The notes: generated by a model from the sequence alone, not told the origin. Counted from the stretch's first letter, positions 16,250 to 26,748 are shown. The stretch: 64,000 bases of DNA from Trichomonas vaginalis G3 (GCF_026262505.1 NC_067205.1:6510001-6574000), one strand, 5' to 3'. A program made the numbers and translations.

Positions 16250-16267
16250 AAATAAAATTTTATTTTT
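16248..16267. terminator. 20-bp AT palindrome shared by two convergent genes
   Basis: Perfect palindrome AAAAATAAAATTTTATTTTT that overlaps the stop codons of the genes ending at 16249 and 16266. It is conserved at 54996-55017 in copy 2. Its position suggests a bidirectional end-of-transcript signal. Confidence 0.55.
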
Positions 16268-16685
16268 AGAACATTTCTGGGTCAATGTCAATGTTCTCTT
16301 CCTCTTTAGGAGCAAACACTGGCTTAGACTCTAAAATCTTTTTACCCAATTTACCTTGAACTTCTACAACTTTAGACTCATAATATTCATAGTCGTCTGC
16401 TTTCTTTGGTTCATAAGGTATAACAAGTTTGTATGCTTTGCCTTCTTTAAGGTTTGAGAACCTTCTGTCAAAACTTTCTTTGACTGCTAACAAACCTTCT
16501 ATGTCTAAGTCTTCAAATTTCGCACCATTTTTAGTCACAATAGCAAACTTAACTGGTTCGATGTTCCAAACTTTGCTGAATGAAGACTTTTCAAAATGGT
16601 AGAAGTAAACATTCAAATATGTGAATGGGTCTAGTTCTTCTTTAAGTCCTGACATGTACTTGTTTACTGAGATGAATTTCGTCAT
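16266..16685 (-). CDS. Conserved Maverick protein, acidic C-terminus
   Basis: A 139-residue protein starting MTKFISVNKYMSGLKEELD and ending EENIDIDPEMF. Near-identical to 54579-54998 in copy 2; both copies are whole, so it was probably under selection until recently. Residues about 20-115 look like a single mixed alpha/beta domain; the last 20 are acidic. It sits between the helicase and the Lys/Glu-tail gene. Size and acidic tail recall single-stranded DNA-binding proteins, but no motif confirms this. Confidence 0.7.
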   Translation of the reverse strand: MTKFISVNKYMSGLKEELDPFTYLNVYFYHFEKSSFSKVWNIEPVKFAIVTKNGAKFEDLDIEGLLAVKESFDRRFSNLKEGKAYKLVIPYEPKKADDYEYYESKVVEVQGKLGKKILESKPVFAPKEEENIDIDPEMF

Positions 16686-16719
16686 CTTTTCTATCGGATA
16701 AAAAAAATTTTTTTAAAAT

Positions 16720-17953
16720 TTACTCAGAAAAAATTTTCTTTGTATATACACCATTCTGAACATCTAAAAGACTTTTGACATTTGCCAAGAATGTTCGTTT
16801 AGACGCTGTCATATAACCATATTCTTGACAATATTGTTTATACGAATCGTACAATGACCTTTCATCTAATGACACAAAGTCAGTTTCATCTATGAACAGT
16901 TCATATACACTCTTGTTTGCTTCTAACAATGTTTGTCTCTCTTCGGTATGTGGAATTTGTCTTGGATTGAACTTTGAAATATCTAATGTCATAAAATATG
17001 AGAACAAGTGGTTGTAAAAGTCAGATGTCAAAGTTTCTGCTAAGTCGTCAAAATATTCTGTATCTTGCATATGAGAATCTGACGTTCTGACAACTACATA
17101 TCTTCTGTCAGAACTTTCTAACTTCATCGGAACAGTATTGTTTGAAACCATAATGAAGTTTGCAACATTTTCACAAACTCTTTGGTCTTTATATTTTCTT
17201 TCAACAACTCCAACTTTGTCTGTTATAAGACTCTTCAAAGCATCTGAGTTCAAAACTTTTGTTGTATCTATACTTTGAAGTTCATTGCAAACTATAAGTT
17301 TCATATTCTCTATTGAGGAGTTAAATTTACCGCAGATGTTTTCTAAGTTTGTCATATTAGGGTTCGAATAGCCCTCTAATAGTTTGCATAAGATATCTGT
17401 AAAGAATGTGTTCTTACCAGTTCCTTGTTTTCCAATTATAATGAGAGCAGTTTCATTTTTAGCACTTGGATGTTGTAAGATATTTGCAAACCAACATAAG
17501 ATATACTCATAAACCTTTTCGTTTCCATTGCATATAATTTCTTTGACATGGTCTAACCAAGCTTCTATAATATTTTCTTTCCATTCTACTTGTTCATATT
17601 TATATCCAGTGAAGATAGAATAGAAGTTTGGAGAAGGTGTATAAAACTTTATACCTCGAACTGAAAAATCTTCTAACTTTGACAATAAGATATCCCAAGC
17701 ATCTAACATCTTCATCCAACTTGTCCAACTTTTATTTTCTTAAGTTTCTGTCTACATTCTTGTTGAACACTATTGTTGCTCTTGGTTTGTTAAAGACAAC
17801 ATCCCATTCTTTCATAACATAACATTCTGGGGCAGAGTCGACATAAATGACTAAACGTTTCAAATTCTCGACTGCTTTGTTATAGTCTCGAAATGGACAC
17901 ATATTTCTGAATGCTTGGAAGTCATAAAAATCTGAAACATCTATTCTGTACAT
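16720..17953 (-). pseudogene. SF3 helicase (D5-like), broken copy
   Basis: Remains of a superfamily 3 helicase of the poxvirus D5/NCLDV type. Walker A IIGKQGTGKNTFF and the Walker B-like MKLIVCNELQS, then ITDKVGVVERKYKDQ and NFIMVSNNTVPMKLESSDRR (SF3 motif C, with an Asn sensor), are clearly visible. A C-terminal winged-helix-like end contains SLYDSYKQYCQEYGYM. The N-terminal start is MYRIDVSDFYDFQ after a TTTTTATAAAA leader. It would unwind DNA ahead of PolB. Broken; its counterpart at 53306-54541 is broken as well. Confidence 0.85.
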
Positions 17954-17981
17954 TTTTATAAAAATAAAAAAAATATTTTTT

Positions 17982-18770
17982 TTATTCTTGACTTTGTTGT
18001 TGCATTTGTTGTTCTTGAGCTATTTGTTGTTGAAGTTGTTCTTGTAATACAATACTTTCACCAGTTGCATCTTCCAATTCGAAACTTTCTGCCGTCATTG
18101 ACAAATACATAGGACATAAAAGTTTTACAGGAACAAAGTTTGCGTCAACTAATGTCAACGTTATACTTGCCAAAGTGTTTGAGTTCACTAAGGTTGAAAA
18201 TTCTGCATTCGAATGAACAATAGGCAAACCAGCAGAGAAAGTATTGTTTATACGCATAAGTATCTTTTGGTCATAATAGTTTCTGTCGACATTCGAATAA
18301 CACTTTGAACCTAAGTTTGAAACAATATATAAGATTGGTGTGCTTAATGTCAATGGAATAGACATTCCTTGTATGACACCTTTTCCTGTTATAGGAAACT
18401 GTTGGTAGTAAAAACCAGAAATAAGTTTTGTATTATAGCTCATATCGTTTATAGTAAACTCAGTCGGACATCCAAACATAATGAAACCTGCTCTAGTTGC
18501 AGCACATGTTACACCCGTACTTAAAGTATTAAATAAGTCAACAAAACCTGTTGGTGGTATATCTGAGTAAGTATCTTCAAAGGAGTATTTTTTACCATTC
18601 ACAACAATAAAGTCTTCTGGTGTCAAAAGAGCAAAACAGGCTTTAGTCGTCATTGTGTTTAAGGTTAGTTTACAATATCGTCCTTGAGGACTTTGTAAGT
18701 TTGTTGTTATAGAATTATATGACTCAGGGTTTTTAGTCGTAATAGTATAAACCATTATATCTTCTGCCAT
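17982..18770 (-). CDS. Candidate minor capsid (penton-like) protein
   Basis: A 262-residue protein, beta-rich by composition, placed directly between the helicase and major capsid parts, where the family carries its minor capsid (penton) gene. Landmarks: VVNGKKYSFEDTYSDIPPTG, GFIMFGCPTEFTINDMSYN, and a C-terminal Gln-rich tail (residues about 240-262). Small size and composition fit a single jelly-roll penton. No catalytic motif is present. The copy 2 counterpart at 52472-53277 is broken; this one looks whole. Assignment rests on synteny and composition rather than on a recognised signature. Confidence 0.62.
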   Translation of the reverse strand: MAEDIMVYTITTKNPESYNSITTNLQSPQGRYCKLTLNTMTTKACFALLTPEDFIVVNGKKYSFEDTYSDIPPTGFVDLFNTLSTGVTCAATRAGFIMFGCPTEFTINDMSYNTKLISGFYYQQFPITGKGVIQGMSIPLTLSTPILYIVSNLGSKCYSNVDRNYYDQKILMRINNTFSAGLPIVHSNAEFSTLVNSNTLASITLTLVDANFVPVKLLCPMYLSMTAESFELEDATGESIVLQEQLQQQIAQEQQMQQQSQE

Positions 18771-18780
18771 TTATATATAT

Positions 18781-19011
18781 TTAAAAGTTTTTCTGAAAGT
18801 GGAGAAGAACTTCATCTAAACTTTCACATGGCGTTTCTTGAAGTTCTCTGTCTAAGAAGTTCAAATATTTTGTAAAGACATAGAACTTTCCTTTGTCTAC
18901 ACGAACAAACAAAACAGGGTCTTTCATATCGTTCAAAAGTGTGTAAAGTCCTTTACATGAAATAAAGTCTATATTATTTTTCTTCAAACATCTTTCAAGA
19001 AGTTTTGACAT
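18781..19011 (-). CDS. Small conserved Maverick protein
   Basis: A 76-residue protein (start MSKLLERCLKKNNIDFISCK). It is densely charged, with two Cys near residues 8 and 19 and an Asp/Glu-rich C-terminal half ending LLHFQKNF. Ten bases separate it from the penton-like gene, and six from the 19018 gene, suggesting co-transcription. Remnant counterpart at 52235-52461. Function unknown. Confidence 0.6.
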   Translation of the reverse strand: MSKLLERCLKKNNIDFISCKGLYTLLNDMKDPVLFVRVDKGKFYVFTKYLNFLDRELQETPCESLDEVLLHFQKNF

Positions 19012-19017
19012 TTTTAC

Positions 19018-19599
19018 TTAGCAAATAAATTTTAATGAAATGTTGTGGTCGTCAAATATTTTTATGACGTCTGGGAAACTATACTTTAAGTTCAACGTTT
19101 CACCTCCTTTCATAACGTATATCTTGTCAATGACATTATATGAAACACCACAGCAACTAATGTCGGGTTCTATTTCTTTGATGTTTATATCGTCTGCCTC
19201 TGTCAAAAGTTTCAATAGTTCTTTCAAAACTTCATGAGGTGCAATGACATATGAGTTCACTTTTACAGGGTTGTGTTCGACCAAGTTTAACATTATACTT
19301 AAAGCTTGACAAATCTTCTCCTGAGTTTGAAGTTTGTCTTTCAGTTGTTGGTAGTCGTTTCGAATATCTGCAACAGAACTTAAGTCTCTGCTAACTTCAG
19401 GATATGTTGGTTGTTCTTTTACAGGAACAATTGTTATACCATCTTCGTCTTCGTATGGTTTCCCCACTTCAACATCTCTGTCTTTGACATTGACAACAAC
19501 ACTTTGACTGTTTGTTTGAGTTGGTGAATTTAACTTCACATCTGCCACCGCCATTAAACCTTTTGAAACACTCACGCTTCTATTTTTCGGAAATGACAT
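19018..19599 (-). CDS. Conserved Maverick protein with central coiled coil
   Basis: A 193-residue protein. Start MSFPKNRSVSVSKGLMA at 19599 is chosen because the only longer option runs through the divergent gene at 19618, and the gap carries the TTTTACTTAGAATAAAA motif. N-terminal 60 residues are low-complexity, about 65-115 contain a helical block (RNDYQQLKDKLQTQEKICQAL), and the C-terminal part has a CC pair (DISCCGVSYN) before a Gly-rich turn. The copy 2 relative is at 51650-52216. Placement in the structural gene cluster suggests a virion or assembly role (inference). Confidence 0.65.
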   Translation of the reverse strand: MSFPKNRSVSVSKGLMAVADVKLNSPTQTNSQSVVVNVKDRDVEVGKPYEDEDGITIVPVKEQPTYPEVSRDLSSVADIRNDYQQLKDKLQTQEKICQALSIMLNLVEHNPVKVNSYVIAPHEVLKELLKLLTEADDINIKEIEPDISCCGVSYNVIDKIYVMKGGETLNLKYSFPDVIKIFDDHNISLKFIC

Positions 19600-19617
19600 T
19601 TTACTTAGAATAAAAAG
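19600..19617. promoter_or_regulatory. Ultra-short bidirectional promoter
   Basis: Eighteen bases between divergent start codons with TTTTACTTAGAATAAAA; the sister arrangement is at 2620-2637. Conserved at 51632-51649. Confidence 0.6.
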
Positions 19618-20142
19618 ATGGACGTATTCGGATATCTCTTTGAATTGAAGCAAAACAAAGTTTACACACACAAACAATACAAATACATTGACAGAATAGT
19701 TCTTTACACAAACAATGGAAAATGTTATAGAATAGCAGTCTTTGCTGAACCTAAATATTTTCATAAAGCAAAGAAAGTTGGTATAACTGAAATGGTGAAA
19801 GTTCTTGAAGCAGACAAAAATATAACTTCAAAACTTACAGATATTTCTAAAGGTAAGTTTATCTTACAATATTATGTCAAAACTGGCGTACTGTCAATAT
19901 TTGACGGAGAGAAGTCAGTTCAAGAACAACTTACTGACCTGCTGCCAAAATCTGCTCGATGGAAGCTGTCGTTATGCCAATCTGAGGAGCCCCAGCAGGT
20001 TTCATCGAACGAATCTTCAAAAGAGCATTTCCGTGAAAAGTGCTATTGGTTTTGTAAACTTCTTTGCTCTCAATTCATATGGAGTCGCTGTCACCAGTAT
20101 ATTGTATTTGTACAGTACCAACAGTTGAAATACCACCCATAA
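19618..20142 (+). CDS. Conserved Maverick protein overlapping the capsid gene
   Basis: A 174-codon frame starting MDVFGYLFELKQNKVYTHKQ; the conserved part is about residues 1-125, with Lys/Tyr-rich strands (VLYTNNGKCYRIAVFAEPKY). The 3' part runs antisense into the capsid gene by about 210 bases. In copy 2 the equivalent frame (51212-51631) is 139 codons, so the C-terminal end is not conserved and the real gene may be mostly the part outside the capsid gene. No family recognised. Confidence 0.55.
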   Translation: MDVFGYLFELKQNKVYTHKQYKYIDRIVLYTNNGKCYRIAVFAEPKYFHKAKKVGITEMVKVLEADKNITSKLTDISKGKFILQYYVKTGVLSIFDGEKSVQEQLTDLLPKSARWKLSLCQSEEPQQVSSNESSKEHFREKCYWFCKLLCSQFIWSRCHQYIVFVQYQQLKYHP

Positions 20143-21536
20143 AGTCTTCTGAGTCAGCAAATGGAATGCCAAGCCAAAAGTTTGAACGGTCTCCATTTGT
20201 ATATTGAGTTTTTTGACCTCCTGTATGAGTCCATACTTTCACATATGGCATAATAGAACTTTGCATTTCAGGGTTAATGGTTGTTGTTGAAGTTGTTGTT
20301 AAAGTTCATAGCATCTAATGTCAAGTTGTATGACCTCATATCCTCAACTGTAGAATATTCTTCTCTTGGATAATATTTGCCATCTATGTTTATATGATAT
20401 TTAATACCGGGGTTGTAGAAACAAGAATAGTCATTTATAGTTCGTCTGAACAGTACAAACATAGTATCTGCATGTTTCATTGCAGTTGTTAAAGCAATAT
20501 CTGTTCTTGCACCTGGGTCAGCACTTTGGTTTCCAACTTCACCTGCAAAGTCTTTGACAGATATTTGGTGTATAGGGAACATAAGTGGAACTGCAATATA
20601 TTTTGGCAGCTAAGCATTTGAAATATCTGGGTCCAACATATAGACTGCAAGTCTGCTTTCTATTCTCTTGCATTCAAATTTTTCGCATGTGAACTTAACT
20701 GGGTCCCAAGCAGTTCCAGTAGCATTGAAATAATAGTTTACTTCATTGTTGAAGTTTGAGAAACCAAAGTCTAAGTCAACTTTGTCTTTGCAAAAGTCGG
20801 CGAATGACGTTTTATTTGTTCCCATTACGTCTGTAAGAGTGAATGGGTCTTGTGTTGGTGCAATGACTAAGTTATTTTTGCTTGGAGTAAGTTCAATAGA
20901 AATTTTTCCTGCCCAGTTTGGCAAGTATCTTAAAAACCTGAAGATGAGGAAAGATGACAAAGGAACTCTAAGTTTCAGTTTTACTTTAGTGGCAGCAGTT
21001 CCATCTGAACCAGAAAGGTTAACATAAACTCCTGGAACGTTAGGGTCAAGTCTTCTTATTTTCTCAATATTTGCATACTGGTCTGTTTGTTCTCTAGCTT
21101 GTGGTTGTACTGAGTTTCTCAAAGCGAACCATTCATAGTTTGCCCATGTTACTGTTTGAACTAAGTCAGAGTTAGAATATATCTTATATCCCATGAAAAC
21201 TTCTGGAGCATATTGGTATCCGACATAGAAAATTCCATTGCAACCTTTCTTGTCAGACAACTTGGCAGAAGGTTTTATTTCAATGTCTTGTTCCACGTAT
21301 AAGAATGAGTTGTCAATAGAAATAATATGAAACCTGTCGCAAGCAATATCTACTGTTGTTGAAGAACCTTCTCCAAACTCACCTACGTTTCCATAAGAAA
21401 CAGCAGTTGTATATTCGTAAGTTCCAGGAACTATTTCTGACCTTCTAATGGCATTGTCGCATTCGTTATACCATTCGGAAACATTTCCGTTCATGGCATC
21501 CAAAACTGTTGGCGTTATATTCTGAGCGGCGTACAT
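19931..21536 (-). pseudogene. Major capsid protein (double jelly-roll type), broken copy
   Basis: Remains of the Polinton major capsid gene. Features consistent with the family: N-terminus MYAAQNITPTVLDAMNG; strand-rich first half with CDRFHIISIDNSFLYVEQD; FLRYLPNWAGKISIEL in the middle; C-terminal FTEDALLKIRSMKPAG. In the double jelly-roll fold this protein builds the icosahedral shell. Length of the whole span (about 535 codons) fits. Near-identical to the span at 49714-51318. Both are broken. Confidence 0.8.
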
Positions 21537-21568
21537 TTCATATGGGTAAAAATATAGAATAGTTGGAT

Positions 21569-24500
21569 TTATATGTCATAATAGAACCCACTCGGACCAA
21601 GCTTTACTTTCTTCCTGACTGAGTTTTTAACTCTTCTTTTTCCTTCATTGCCACTACTTTCACTAGATGAAGTTACTTCTTCACTATTTTCACTTTGTTC
21701 TACTCTTCTTCTTTGGTGTCGCTTTTGGTAACTTGCCCTCTGCTTCAAGTTGTTGCATCTTTGCCTCATGTTCACCTAGTATGTTGTAAATTTCCCATGT
21801 CCTTTTTGCCTTTGGGCTCTGGTCGCCCATCTCAGGTAACCTATATCCTAGAAAGATTTTGTCATAGTTTGTATTTGAGTCTTCGCGTATTGTTTGCATG
21901 ACTCTTTCCTGAGTTTCCGGTTCAAGCTCTTCAAACAGAGCTTGTCCATATGGAATAAGCTCGTTTCCAAATATATGTTTTTGTAGCCATTCTGGTTTTC
22001 TTTCCATGTTACCAATAATATCTTTTGTGAATGGGAAAGCTTTTACCCAATGTTTCAGTCTTGCGTCATTTATTTCTGTAGTTGGTTTTATTTTGTCAAG
22101 GAACGTGTTTTTCAATACTAACATTTCATTTGGTACTGTCCATTTGAGTTTTCTTAAAAATATTCATCCCTTCTCGGTTCATTGTCTGCAAAGTAAGTTT
22201 TATGACATTTTGCAAACTTTCGTTTGCAAGGTCATGTACAATAGGTTCTCTTCCTTCTCTCTCCCTAACTTTCTTTCTAAACTCTTCACCAAATATACCA
22301 TCTCTATGGTTCTGTGTAGTTCTTTGAGATAAATGTTCTAGAACGTCAGGTGTTATATTTCCATCAGCCATGTTCATTTCATACTGGTCCAAATATCTGC
22401 ATGTTTCATATCTTTCAATGGCATTAAAGCCGCGCTGAAAATACCAGCTATATCTGGTTCACCATTCACTTCCATTGCGTCTACAACTTCTTGGAATTGT
22501 GGTTGTAAGTTTATGAACCACCTATCCGGATTAGCTTTATGACCCCATCTCATTGTAGTTCCATAGTCTGCAGAAACAAAAGTAGGTTTGTTTCCATATT
22601 GGTTAGGTTCTGAATGAACTTTAAACAATGTTTCATTTCTATATGTTTTGTTGAAATTTAACCTTTTATTTTCACCGAGTTCAGCCAAAGATTGAACGTT
22701 ATATGGTCGTAAGTAAAAAGGATTGTTGTATTTGCGTACACTTTCTTTCAGTTCTTCCATTCTATGCTGAATATTTTCATCTGATGTTGGAGTCTTTTGT
22801 ATGTCGGTGAACATTTTTCGATATTCTTCTACTATGTCAGCCGAATTTTTCTTAGACTCTTGGAAAGATTCCATATTCACCTCATACTCTTGTTGAGGGT
22901 CAAGATTTTTCGGCTGTTCCAAATCTTCATCTAGTTCTGTGAAGTTAGTTTCCAAAGGAGGGACTTGTTCGTTTCCTTCAGGCTCTTCTAGCTGTTGTTG
23001 CTGAACTATTTCTTCCATGTCTGGTTGTATCTGAACTTCTTCCTGTGGAGTTTCTTGTACCTCATCTGCTGGCATTTCATATATTCCGAGACCGTTTTTA
23101 ACAAGTTCCCTATTTAAGTCATCCGCATTCATAACCCTTTCTTCTTTCGTTCCGTCTCTATTTTTACGCGTTTCATGAAGATAGTTGAATTATCATTTAT
23201 CTCTGACACCAAATATCTCGGAGTAAATTCATTCATGTCATTTGGATGATATGCTATTAAATCATATCCCTTAGCGAGCTTGTATTTTCCAGGTTTGAAA
23301 TTATATCCCATTTGGTGCTGAACCATAAAGCTAAATAGGTTCGGGTCAGTATTTCCTTCCTTGAACTTTCTAATAGCTTCTTTATATCTGTCACTAAAGT
23401 CAAGAGTATCTGGGTAACCATAATTTTCCTTAAGCATTTTTAAGAATTCTTGGTTTCCTTGTTCTCTACTTCTTTTATGTCCTTGCTCTGTTTGTGGTTG
23501 TTGTTGTGCAGGGTTTTGAACTGTTGGTTGCTGTGCAGTGTTTTGAACTGTTGGTTGTGGTGCAGTGTTTTGAACTGTTGGTTGTGGTGCAGTGTTTTGA
23601 ACTGTTGGTTGTTGTGTTGGTTTTGGTGCATGCCTGTGTCTGTGTCCATGTGACGATGTAAATGTTTTAGGTAGTCCTGGTGCAGGTGCTTCTCTTGGAG
23701 GGTTTGGTGGTATATAAGTTCCACCAGCTGGCACATATGTTCCATCTGCAGCATAATGTCCTACCTGACTTTTCGTTCTTAAGAAAGCATTTACTAGGTC
23801 TGTTTTGGTCTGTTGTAACTCTTTTTCTTGACTTTCCACAACAGTTGCTCTAACGGCGTCATAGGCACTTTGAACTGCCTGTCTCGTTGCTGCATCTGTT
23901 ATTTTCGTCATATTTTGTGCTACTTCTCTTAACTCTTTGTCGAAACCTTCAGACTTCAGTTTCTTTCCAGATGAGAAGTCGTTCACTAGTTTCACCTTAC
24001 TATGAAGAGCTTCGAAGGCGTTCTTAAAGTCAGCATTCATTAAAGCTTCATTTGAACTGTCTTCATCCGCTTGTATTTTTGTCCTTATTGACCCTATAAG
24101 TTGGGCTGCTTTGGCGTTGGCTTGGGCATCTAACCAGTCATTATTAGCTTTTATATATTCTGCGCTTTTCATTGCCTTTTGCATGGCTGCGTCGTTATTT
24201 TTACTTTCTTGTGCTAAGTTTTCATACTGTACGGTTTGGTTTTGCAACTGTAAAAGTTTTTCTGCCTTTACATTTGCTTCAACTTCTTTTTTATACTCAT
24301 CGCTATCCATATATGTCTTCAGGGCTTTTTGTTTTATTTCTTCATCTTTCAGTACTTTATATTGAGTAGTATGGTTTTTCAAATTTATAACATCTTGTTC
24401 CATTTTTGCTACTTCTGCTGCTTTTTCTGACACTTTTTTCGCATATTCCTCTGTACTTAGTTCTTTCAGTTGTTTTCTTTCTTCTTTTTCTCTACGTTTA

Positions 24501-24885
24501 ACTCATTTAGTTTCTTTGTGTGTCTGTCATATTCTAGTTTCTTTTCGTTTTCACTTATTTGTTTCTGTATGTCTATGTTTGACTTTTTGACATCTGTTAT
24601 TTGATTTTTGAGTGAACTCAAATTCATTTGACTTTGAGGGTTATAAGCTGTTCCGTCTGCAGCTCCACCATAGCCTGCCATTTTCGCTAAAAGTGCCGCT
24701 CTTAAACCTCCACTCTGTGCACCAATAACTCGGTTTAAAAGCATAGGGTTGCTTGACATTTGTTGCAACATAGTGGGGTCATTCATCATTTGTTGTTGCA
24801 ACTGTTGTTGTGGTGTCAGTTTTACTATTGGATGTTTCAATGCTCTCTTCCTCTTACGTATATTCTTACGTAGCTTACGTGGCAT
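21569..24885 (-). pseudogene. Large coiled-coil structural protein, broken copy
   Basis: Remains of a gene of about 1100 codons, the longest in the element. N-terminus is strongly basic (MPRKLRKNIRKRKRALKHP), then Gln/Met-rich, then several hundred residues of Lys/Glu/Gln/Ala coiled coil, a Pro/Gln/Thr repeat (QQPTVQN), a folded region (PDTLDFSDRYKEAIRKF) and an acidic Gln-rich stretch. It adjoins the right terminus. A scaffold, core or DNA-condensing virion role is inferred from size, basic N-terminus and position next to the capsid gene. Broken, as is 46389-49680. Confidence 0.7.
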
Positions 24886-25116
24886 TTTAAGTGAAGTTAA
24901 AAAGCGCGTTTTTGACAGATGTTTATATGACACTTTTTGTTCAGCACAAAAAACTACTCGGTCAAAGTGTTGTCAGTTTTGTAAAATAACCGTCCTATCT
25001 TGTTTTAAAATGGAGAAAAGGCTTCTCAAAGTATACTTCCTTGGAACGCCTGTAACTTTTCCTGTAGCGACGATAGACCCTTACTTGTCCGGACAAAGTT
25101 ATACTAAACATCTTCA

Positions 25117-25170
25117 GGGCTAGAGGGCACGAAGTGCCTGGAGGCCCCACTACCTTTTTTTTTTTTTTTT
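25117..25170 (-). repeat. Right terminal inverted repeat of Maverick copy 1
   Basis: Read inward from the end: sixteen A/T bases, GGTAGTGGGGCC, TCCA, inner hairpin GGCAC-TTC-GTGCC, CTCTAG, CCCTGAAGATG. It matches the left end of copy 2 (46289-46345) nearly base for base except in the hairpin arms. The host sequence resumes at about 25171 (CGTGTTGGATGC). Confidence 0.85.
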
Positions 25171-25635
25171 CGTGTTGGATGCGGGATCCTGTTATTTCCG
25201 AAATCGACAAAAAATTTGGAAATTTAATTTCCGAAATCGAAATTATATTAATGTTTTTAATATTCTTATATCAAAAGGATTAAAGTTCATTAAGAGAAAA
25301 ACAATTCTTCTTCTTCAATCTATTGGCGCATTTATTTCTACACGCCAATAAGGAAGGGAAAATTATAAGACACCATGGTGTCTTCAAAACGCTAATTTTT
25401 GATATTTTTAACAACCCTACTGAGGATTTTGGGAAAAAGTTTTTACATGAACATGTGTATATTATATGAAGTATATTGATAAGGTAAAAATCAAATTTTA
25501 TTGCATATTCATCGAGAAAATAAACTAACGAATCCCTCAAAATTGAGAGGGTAATCCTCCTCCTCTCAAATAAACGTACATACGGGTGCACCCTTAAATC
25601 ATTGTTAAAATGCTAAAATATTAATTTAGATATAA
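25171..25635. other. Host intergenic DNA, nothing recognised
   Basis: AT-rich spacer between the Maverick and the first glycine-rich gene. ATTTCCGAAATCGA occurs twice (near 25193 and 25227). A 103-codon minus-strand frame at 25280-25591 lacks any domain or family support. Confidence 0.6.
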
Positions 25636-26748
25636 TTATGTTATTATATATTCTAAAATTACAGCAAAATTGAAATGTATTTGAGACATGATTTTACATG
25701 ACACAAAGAATTTTGTATCAAGAATTGTAATAATAAGTCGTCCGTTCCCTGTCCAGATTCCAGGCATATGTTCAACTTCTGTGAAAAGATATTCACTATG
25801 CAAATCAAATGCATATGGTTTGGAATCAATTAAATTATAAAATTCATCTGATGCAGTAATATTTCCTTGAGGGATAATTGCATCTTTCGTCAATGCAAAT
25901 GAAGATCCTCCTGAAGCACCTGAATAACCGTTTTGAGCAGAAAAACCGCCAAACCACCCACCACCAGCACCAGCTATATCAGTATTTGAGCTACTCTTAA
26001 CGGATAGAGAGTTATTTGGTGGTGGTTGTCCAAATCTGGCAGCTTCTCCTTGGCCAAAAGAAAATCCAAATGTTGAATTTGCAAGATACGAGTTACTCAT
26101 GACAGAATTTGCAAACCAACCTTGTGCAGTTAAATTTCCTCCTGCACCACCACTGCCATCATCTGATTGACTATCATCACAACCACCACCAGCACCGCTC
26201 ACAAGAACACGATGCCATAGATCGTTTTCATGAAATTTGACAGCGGTTTGACCACCTCCACTCCCCGATCCAGATGGAAAGTTAGCAGAGCTTCCTCCTC
26301 CACCATATCCACCTGGTTGCATATTTGCTTTCTCAAAGCAATCTTTTGTTTCGCGGTTATTTGTTTTATGTCCAAATGAACCTTTGCCTCCGATTGTTGC
26401 AAATGATGTCAAAGAGTGCTGAATGAATATTTTTCCTGAAAGGTAGCCGCCAGCGCCACCAAGACTATAACTTTGGAAGCACTCTGCATTGCCCCCAAGA
26501 AGGGAAACAATTTGCGATGGAATGCAATTTCGGTTTTCATCTCGATAGGATGAGACTTTGCCTCTGGATGACCCACCACTTGCACCATATAATTCAAATT
26601 TGTATGTCCCTGGAGACAAGTGTATAATATAGTCTGTACAAACAGACGTTGAATTGCAAGGATAATCAAAAATATACTTTCGATCATTATGTGTAACATT
26701 AATAGCTGCTCCAGATAAAGATTTATCTTCTAATTCATAAGAAATCAA
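25636..26748 (-). CDS. Glycine-rich protein, copy 1 (ALK/LTK-type Gly-rich domain), start damaged
   Basis: A 370-codon frame. Layout: YxFDYPC...C motif near residues 27-40, FELYGASGGSS (about 52), GGAGGYLSG, a core MQPGGYGGGGSS / SGSGSGGGQTAVKF / WHRVLVSGAGGG (about 145-200), DDGSGGAGGNL, and a C-terminal block GNGRLIITILD. Glycine-rich domains with this pattern occur in ALK/LTK-type receptors and in a large T. vaginalis family. Several paired Cys suggest an extracellular protein. The frame opens with TTG at 26748: an ATG at 26750-26752 is put out of frame by an extra GATT, while copies 2 and 3 start with ATG. The frame is otherwise fully open. Either an unusual start or a young pseudogene. 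Confidence 0.75.
   Translation of the reverse strand: MISYELEDKSLSGAAINVTHNDRKYIFDYPCNSTSVCTDYIIHLSPGTYKFELYGASGGSSRGKVSSYRDENRNCIPSQIVSLLGGNAECFQSYSLGGAGGYLSGKIFIQHSLTSFATIGGKGSFGHKTNNRETKDCFEKANMQPGGYGGGGSSANFPSGSGSGGGQTAVKFHENDLWHRVLVSGAGGGCDDSQSDDGSGGAGGNLTAQGWFANSVMSNSYLANSTFGFSFGQGEAARFGQPPPNNSLSVKSSSNTDIAGAGGGWFGGFSAQNGYSGASGGSSFALTKDAIIPQGNITASDEFYNLIDSKPYAFDLHSEYLFTEVEHMPGIWTGNGRLIITILDTKFFVSCKIMSQIHFNFAVILEYIIT

Larger units (their letters stand above)
1..25170. mobile_element. Maverick/Polinton copy 1 (TvMav type), broken
   Basis: A virus-like DNA element of the Maverick/Polinton family. Seen: at one end (25117-25170) a terminal hairpin motif, which recurs inverted at 1-36; between them a D12 methyltransferase, retroviral-type integrase, protein-primed DNA polymerase B, KilA-N genes, A32-like packaging ATPase, SF3 helicase, major and candidate minor capsid proteins and a phage-like fibre. 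About 25 kb is at the long end for the family. It is broken, with roughly ten to fifteen breaks by eye, yet many genes remain open and its sequence is very close to the second copy at 46289-64000, so I infer a fairly recent insertion. The extreme left bases and left target duplication lie outside the window. Confidence 0.93.

Noticed and set aside
1-25170. Adenain-like protease gene expected in many Polintons
   Set aside because: None of the proteins shows a convincing His-Asp-Cys arrangement of that family; it may be too diverged to see without profile searches.
25280-25591. 103-codon minus-strand gene
   Set aside because: No domain, paralogue or leader; composition is that of AT-rich spacer.
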